Position numbers and translations under genes: made by a program
DNA from: Roseomonas sp. KE0001
GTDB lineage: Bacteria > Pseudomonadota > Alphaproteobacteria > Acetobacterales > Acetobacteraceae
Assembly (NCBI RefSeq): GCF_016107285.1
Contig: NZ_RCVQ01000004.1
Location: forward strand, 353,499-417,498
Length of the DNA stretch: 64,000 nt
Direction of reading: 5' to 3'
In this document: positions 60,242 through 64,000 of the stretch, piece by piece
Layout of the letters: the number at the start of each line of letters is the position of its first letter
How positions within the stretch are numbered: the first letter of the stretch is position 1
The notes under the pieces: model-generated
The model's input: the letters and a program-made list of their open reading frames with translations, nothing else
Databases searched by the model: none
What the model was told of the DNA's origin: nothing

Positions 60242-60324
60242 TGCGGTCGAGAAGATTCGAACTTCCACGGGGTTGCCCCCACCAGCACCTCAAGCTGACG
60301 CGTCTACCATTCCGCCACGACCGC
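60242..60324 (-). tRNA. tRNA-Leu (anticodon GAG)
   Basis: Read on the minus strand, an 83-base class II tRNA. The acceptor arms are GCGGTCG and CGACCGC with discriminator A. The D-arm contains GGTAGACGCG, the anticodon loop TTGAGGT sits between TCAGC and GCTGG, and the long variable arm is GGGGGCAACCCC. The T-arm carries GTTCGAATC. CCA is not encoded. GAG reads CUC/CUU leucine codons. Confidence 0.97.
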
Positions 60325-60362
60325 ACGTGGGAAAGTATCAGGCAGGGCCGGGCGTATAGCCG

Positions 60363-61082
60363 ATGATCTCGGAGACAGCAACAACCCCCGGAGGGCCGGC
60401 GGAAGATAATTCTTCGGCCCCCGCTCCCGCTCCCGCCCCGGACACGCCCGAATGGCGCGTCGCCCCCGGCCTGACCGCCTATCCGGAGGCCCTGGCGGCC
60501 ATGGAGGCGCATGCGGCCGCCATCCGCCAGGACGGCGCGCCGGAGCGGGTCTGGCTGGTCGAGCACAGCCCCGCCTATACGGCCGGCACCTCGGCCACGC
60601 CGGACGGCCTCGTCGAGGCGCGCTTCCCGACCTACGCCGCCGGGCGGGGCGGGCAATGGACCTATCACGGCCCCGGCCAGCGCACCGCCTACGTCATGCT
60701 GGACCTCACGCGGCCGCACGGCCGCGTGCCGGCGCGCGACGTGCGCGCCTTCGTGCACGGGCTGGAGGAGTGGATGATCCGCGCCCTGGACTGTTTCAAC
60801 GTGCGCGGGGAGCGGCGTGAGGGGCGGGTCGGCATCTGGGTGGCGGACCCGGCGCGCGGGCGGGAGGACAAGATCGGCGCCATCGGCGTGCGCGTGACCC
60901 GCTGGGTGAGCTGGCACGGCATCGCGCTCAATGTCGATCCCGACCTGTCGCACTTCGCCGGCATCGTGCCCTGCGGCATCCGCCAGCACGGTGTCACCAG
61001 CCTCTGGGCGCTCGGCGTCACGCCCAGCATGGCCGAGGTGGACGTGGCGCTGCGGCTGGCCTGGGAGGATGTCTTCGGCTGA
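60363..61082 (+). CDS. lipB: Octanoyl-[acyl-carrier-protein] transferase
   Basis: A 239-residue enzyme that transfers octanoyl from ACP to lipoyl domains, the first step of lipoate synthesis. The core has [37 protein letters not shown], the catalytic Lys in [18 protein letters not shown] and the catalytic Cys in [14 protein letters not shown]. The first 27 residues are a Pro/Ala-rich extension. lipA is not in the window. The gene diverges from tRNA-Leu with a 38-base gap. Confidence 0.96.
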   Translation: MISETATTPGGPAEDNSSAPAPAPAPDTPEWRVAPGLTAYPEALAAMEAHAAAIRQDGAPERVWLVEHSPAYTAGTSATPDGLVEARFPTYAAGRGGQWTYHGPGQRTAYVMLDLTRPHGRVPARDVRAFVHGLEEWMIRALDCFNVRGERREGRVGIWVADPARGREDKIGAIGVRVTRWVSWHGIALNVDPDLSHFAGIVPCGIRQHGVTSLWALGVTPSMAEVDVALRLAWEDVFG

Positions 61083-61200
61083 CCGCGCCGCCGCCTCCGC
61101 GTTGCGGCGCCGGGGTTGCCATGCGATCATCGGATGACTGGGACGGGAGAACGGACATGACATCATCGCCGCGCCATGCGGGGCTGCGGAGAGCTGCGGC

Positions 61201-62256
61201 GTGAGCGCGCCGACGCTTTACGACGCCACCGGGCTGCGCGCCTTCGCCTCGGCCCTGTTCCAGGCGGCGGGCGTGCCGGCCGCCAAGGCCGATGTCATGG
61301 CCGGGGTGCTCGTCGAATCCGACCTGATGGGTCATGTGACGCATGGTCTCGGCCTGGTGCCGAAGTACCTGGACGATCTCGAGAGCGGCCTGATGCGCCC
61401 CGATGGCGAGCCGGAGGTGCTCTCCGACCGCGGCGCGTGCCTCGCCTGGAACGGCCGTGCCCTGCCGGGCGGCTGGCTGACCACGACGGCGCTCGACCTC
61501 GCCATGGAGCGGGCGCGGCAGCATGGCACGGTCAGCATCGCCATCGGCAACAGCCACCATATCGGCTGCCTCGCGGTCTATTCCGCGCGGGCGGCGGCGG
61601 AGGGGCTGGTCTGCATCCTGCACAGCAGCGCCCCGGGGACGGCCAGCGTCGCGCCCTTCGGCGCCCGGCAGGGCGTCCTCTCGCCCAACCCGGTCTCGGC
61701 CGGCTTTCCCACCGGCGGCGTGCCGGTGGTGACCGACATCTCCGCCTCCATCACCACCAACAACATGAGCCTGCGGCTGGCCAAGCTCGGCCGCCGCTTC
61801 CCGCAGAAATGGTTGATGGATGCCGAGGGCCATGCCACCGACGATCCGGCGGTAATCGGCCGGGGCGGCACGGTGCTGCCCGCCGGCGGCCTCGATCACG
61901 GGCAGAAGGGCTATGGCTGGGCGCTGATGACCGAGGCACTGACCCAGGGCCTCTCCGGCTTCGGCCGCGCCGACGGGGCCGGTGGCATGCTGGCCAGCGT
62001 CTTCCTGCAGGTGATCGATCCTGAGGCCTTCGCCGGGCTCGACGCCTTCACCCGCCAGACCGGCCATACGGTCGCCGCCTGCCGCGCCGCGGCGCCGCGC
62101 CCGGGTGTGGAGAGGGTGCGCCTGCCCGGCGAGAAGGGCCTGGCCCAGCGCGAGGCCGCGCTGCGCGAGGGGGTGCCGCTGGCCGAGGGCATCCTGGAGT
62201 CACTCCGCCCCTATGCCGGGCGCCTCGGCGTCGCCCTGCCGGAGCCCGTGGCCTGA
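61201..62256 (+). CDS. Ldh-family (malate/L-lactate/ureidoglycolate-type) dehydrogenase
   Basis: A 351-residue NAD(P)-dependent 2-hydroxyacid dehydrogenase of the Ldh_2 fold, unrelated to classical LDH. Seen: SDLMGHVTHGLGLVPKYLDDL, the active-site HH in NSHHIGCLAVYSARAA, SPNPVSAGFPTGGVPVVTDISAS and GLDHGQKGYGWALMTEAL. Members reduce or oxidise malate, lactate, ureidoglycolate or sugar-derived hydroxyacids, so the substrate is open. The GTG start has GGAGAG upstream. Its first codon overlaps the stop of a 15-codon open frame with a good ribosome site, a possible leader. An altronate-dehydratase-family gene follows 93 bases on, suggesting sugar-acid catabolism. Confidence 0.9.
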   Translation: MSAPTLYDATGLRAFASALFQAAGVPAAKADVMAGVLVESDLMGHVTHGLGLVPKYLDDLESGLMRPDGEPEVLSDRGACLAWNGRALPGGWLTTTALDLAMERARQHGTVSIAIGNSHHIGCLAVYSARAAAEGLVCILHSSAPGTASVAPFGARQGVLSPNPVSAGFPTGGVPVVTDISASITTNNMSLRLAKLGRRFPQKWLMDAEGHATDDPAVIGRGGTVLPAGGLDHGQKGYGWALMTEALTQGLSGFGRADGAGGMLASVFLQVIDPEAFAGLDAFTRQTGHTVAACRAAAPRPGVERVRLPGEKGLAQREAALREGVPLAEGILESLRPYAGRLGVALPEPVA

Positions 62257-62268
62257 GTTTCCGTATCC

Positions 62269-62305
62269 GCGGCCCGTCCGGCGGTCCCGCCGGCGGACGG
62301 GCCGC
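62269..62305 (+). terminator. Long hairpin between the Ldh-type and UxaA-type genes
   Basis: Perfect 12-base arms GCGGCCCGTCCG and CGGACGGGCCGC surround a 13-base GC-rich loop. There is no T-tract, so it may attenuate, stabilise or terminate the upstream transcript. Confidence 0.4.
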
Positions 62306-62349
62306 CCGCAAGCACCCCCGCAAGCACCAATGATCAGGGACGTCCGCCC

Positions 62350-63903
62350 ATGTCCATCATCGACCTTTCCGCCAAGCGGTTGAACGGCCCCGTCATCCGC
62401 CTCCATCCCAACGACAATGTCGTGGTCGCCCGCATCCCGGTGGAGGCGGGAACCTCGATCCCCGGCGAGAACGTCCTGGCGCGCGAGGCGGTCCAGGCCG
62501 GCTACAAGATCGCCACGCGCCATCTGCGCAAAGGCGAGCCGATCCTGAAGTATAACGTGACCATCGGCTTCGCCGCCGAGGACATGCCGGCCGGCACCAT
62601 GCTGCACGGCCACAACATCACCTTCACCGAGTTCGACCGCGACTACGCCTTCTGCGAGGACTACGCGCCGCTCGCCATGGTGCCGGAGGCGGAGCGCGCT
62701 ACCTTCCAGGGCATTGTCCGCGGGGACGGGCGCGTCGGCACGCGGAACTACATCGGCATCGTCTCGACGGTGAACTGCTCGGCGACCGTGGTGCAGAACA
62801 TCGCCGATCACTTCACCGCCGAGCGCCTGGCCGAGTTCCCCAATGTCGACGGCGTCGCCGCCTTCACGCACCAGACCGGCTGCGGCATGGAGCTTTCGGG
62901 CGAGCCGATGCAGCTGCTGCGGCGGACGCTCGCCGGCTACATCCGCCACCCGAACATCGCCGCCGTGCTGGTCATCGGCCTCGGCTGCGAGCGCAACCAG
63001 ATCGCCGGGCTGATGCAGGAGCACGGCCTGTCGGCGGGGCCGAAGCTGCGCCACTTCACCATGCAGGAGACCGGCGGCACGCGGAAGAGCATCGAGGCCG
63101 GCATCGCCGCCGTGCGCGAAATGCTGGCCGAGGCCAATGCCGTGACGCGGCAGACGGTGCCCGCGAGCCACATCATGGTCGGGCTGCAATGCGGCGGCTC
63201 GGACGGCTTCTCCTCGATCACCGCCAATCCGGCCCTCGGCCATGCCATGGACATCCTGACCCGGCACGGCGGCACGGCGATCCTGTCCGAGACGCCGGAG
63301 ATCTATGGCGTCGAGCACACGCTGACACGCCGCGCCGCCAGCCGGGCGGTGGGCGAGAAGCTGATCGAGCGCATCCGCTGGTGGAAGGACGAGTATGCCG
63401 CCGGGCGCGACACGCAGATCAACGGCGTGGTCAGCCCCGGCAACCAGGCCGGCGGCCTCGCCAATATCTTCGAGAAGTCGCTCGGCTCCTCGATGAAGGG
63501 CGGCACCGGCCCGCTGATGGAGGTCTACAAATACGCCGAGCCGGTGACGACGCCGGGCTTCGTCTTCATGGACAGCCCGGGCTTCGACCCGGTCTCGGCC
63601 ACCGGTCAGGTGGCGGGCGGGGCGAACGTCATCTGCTTCACCACCGGCCGCGGCTCGATGTTCGGCTGCAAGCCGGCGCCCTCGATCAAGCTCGCCACCA
63701 ATACGCCCATGTACCGCCGGCTGGAGGAGGACATGGACATCAATTGCGGCGAGATCCTCGACGGCACGGCCAGCCTGCAGGAGATGGGCCAGCGGATCTT
63801 CGAGCACATCCTGCGCATCGCCTCCGGCGAACGGAGCAAGAGCGAGGATCTCGGCGTCGGCAAGCACGAGTTCGTGCCCTGGCAGATCGGCATCATGGGG
63901 TGA
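62350..63903 (+). CDS. UxaA/GarD family altronate dehydratase-like hydrolyase
   Basis: A 517-residue protein of the D-galactarate dehydratase/altronate hydrolase family, which dehydrates sugar acids. An N-terminal SAF domain spans about 15-95 (VIRLHPNDNVVVARIPVEAGTSI). The catalytic part follows, with DGRVGTRNYIGIVSTVNCSATV, FTHQTGCGM, GLGCERNQI, GLQCGGSDGFSSITANPALG, and the C-terminal TTGRGSMFGCKPAPSIKLATNT. These are the metal-binding Cys and His motifs of the family. Altronate, galactarate or another aldarate/aldonate could be the substrate. AGGGAC lies eight bases upstream of the ATG. It probably works with the adjacent Ldh-type dehydrogenase. Confidence 0.92.
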   Translation: MSIIDLSAKRLNGPVIRLHPNDNVVVARIPVEAGTSIPGENVLAREAVQAGYKIATRHLRKGEPILKYNVTIGFAAEDMPAGTMLHGHNITFTEFDRDYAFCEDYAPLAMVPEAERATFQGIVRGDGRVGTRNYIGIVSTVNCSATVVQNIADHFTAERLAEFPNVDGVAAFTHQTGCGMELSGEPMQLLRRTLAGYIRHPNIAAVLVIGLGCERNQIAGLMQEHGLSAGPKLRHFTMQETGGTRKSIEAGIAAVREMLAEANAVTRQTVPASHIMVGLQCGGSDGFSSITANPALGHAMDILTRHGGTAILSETPEIYGVEHTLTRRAASRAVGEKLIERIRWWKDEYAAGRDTQINGVVSPGNQAGGLANIFEKSLGSSMKGGTGPLMEVYKYAEPVTTPGFVFMDSPGFDPVSATGQVAGGANVICFTTGRGSMFGCKPAPSIKLATNTPMYRRLEEDMDINCGEILDGTASLQEMGQRIFEHILRIASGERSKSEDLGVGKHEFVPWQIGIMG

Positions 63904-63910
63904 GGGGACC

Positions 63911-63945
63911 CGCCATCCGGGCATTCCGCGGAGGCCCGGATGGCG
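63911..63945 (+). terminator. Strong hairpin downstream of the UxaA-type gene
   Basis: Perfect 12-base arms CGCCATCCGGGC and GCCCGGATGGCG flank an 11-base loop, eight bases after the stop. There is no T-tract. The remaining 55 bases to the window edge are AT-richer and show no gene. Confidence 0.55.
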
Positions 63946-64000
63946 ACCAAGTCTTACAATCTATCCGGGCAAAGTGCTGGAACAGCTCTCGTTAAGAGAT

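Noticed and set aside
60242..60324. tRNA-Leu as an attachment site for an integrated element
   Set aside because: No integrase, no duplicated tRNA 3' end and only core genes (lipB, maeB) flank it.

Overview
The window is very GC-rich chromosomal DNA from an alphaproteobacterium, most likely Acetobacteraceae and Roseomonas-like. This rests on the split F1/F0 ATP synthase operons with a duplicated b/b' subunit, the gpmI-envC-ctpA-DUF610-rppH cluster, the thrC/M16-peptidase/PmbA adjacency, an Ala/Arg-rich SMC with an alphaproteobacterial-type hinge, and codon use saturated in G/C third positions. The taxon is an inference from family content; no rRNA is present. I see no CRISPR array, insertion sequence, integrase, phage gene or complete secretion system. 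Nearly all of the window is core metabolism and housekeeping, and every gene appears intact.

Layout. 0.06-3.0 kb: a transaldolase-like aldolase divergent from priA. 3.3-8.2 kb: F1 operon atpHAGDC with an intrinsic terminator. 8.4-15.4 kb: exported GH10 xylanase, a DSD1-type PLP enzyme coupled to RidA, thrC, an M16 peptidase and PmbA. 15.4-27.5 kb (minus strand): a chemoreceptor, then the envelope cluster rppH-DUF610-ctpA-envC-gpmI, two orphan substrate-binding proteins and a Tim44-domain protein. 27.7-31.3 kb: lipid A acyltransferase, a small unknown, an M23 lipoprotein and xseA. 31.6-39.6 kb: RTX/cadherin/FG-GAP protein, AraC regulator, purD, double-YciI protein, GNAT, DUF3072, bioY, mutY and a DciA-like protein. 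39.8-47.4 kb: DsbA-like protein, smc, and a two-gene module of a small exported SUOX-fold protein with a membrane GGDEF-EAL enzyme. 47.5-50.1 kb: F0 operon atpI-B-E-F'-F with its own promoter and terminator. 50.3-60.1 kb: metW, a secreted Cys-rich unknown, a second fold-III aldolase, a DMT transporter, phosphohexomutase and galU, a J-domain/VWA pair and maeB. 60.2-64 kb: tRNA-Leu(GAG), lipB, an Ldh-type dehydrogenase and an altronate-dehydratase-family protein.

How the genes work together. F1 and F0 genes, 39 kb apart on the same strand, make one ATP synthase. galU and the phosphohexomutase form a glucose-6-P to UDP-glucose route for envelope glycans. gpmI-envC-ctpA-DUF610-rppH joins glycolysis, septal murein hydrolysis, periplasmic proteolysis and RNA decay. 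The DSD1-RidA pair couples a PLP eliminase to removal of its enamine product. The Ldh and UxaA genes suggest sugar-acid catabolism.

Candidates for something new are modest. The best is the 44574-47429 module, where a SUOX-like fold without an evident molybdenum-ligand cysteine abuts a fully equipped c-di-GMP enzyme. Next are the VWA/J-domain pair, the repeat-dense galU leader and a possible CTG start for envC. All promoters, hairpins and leader structures were read by eye and not folded by software.
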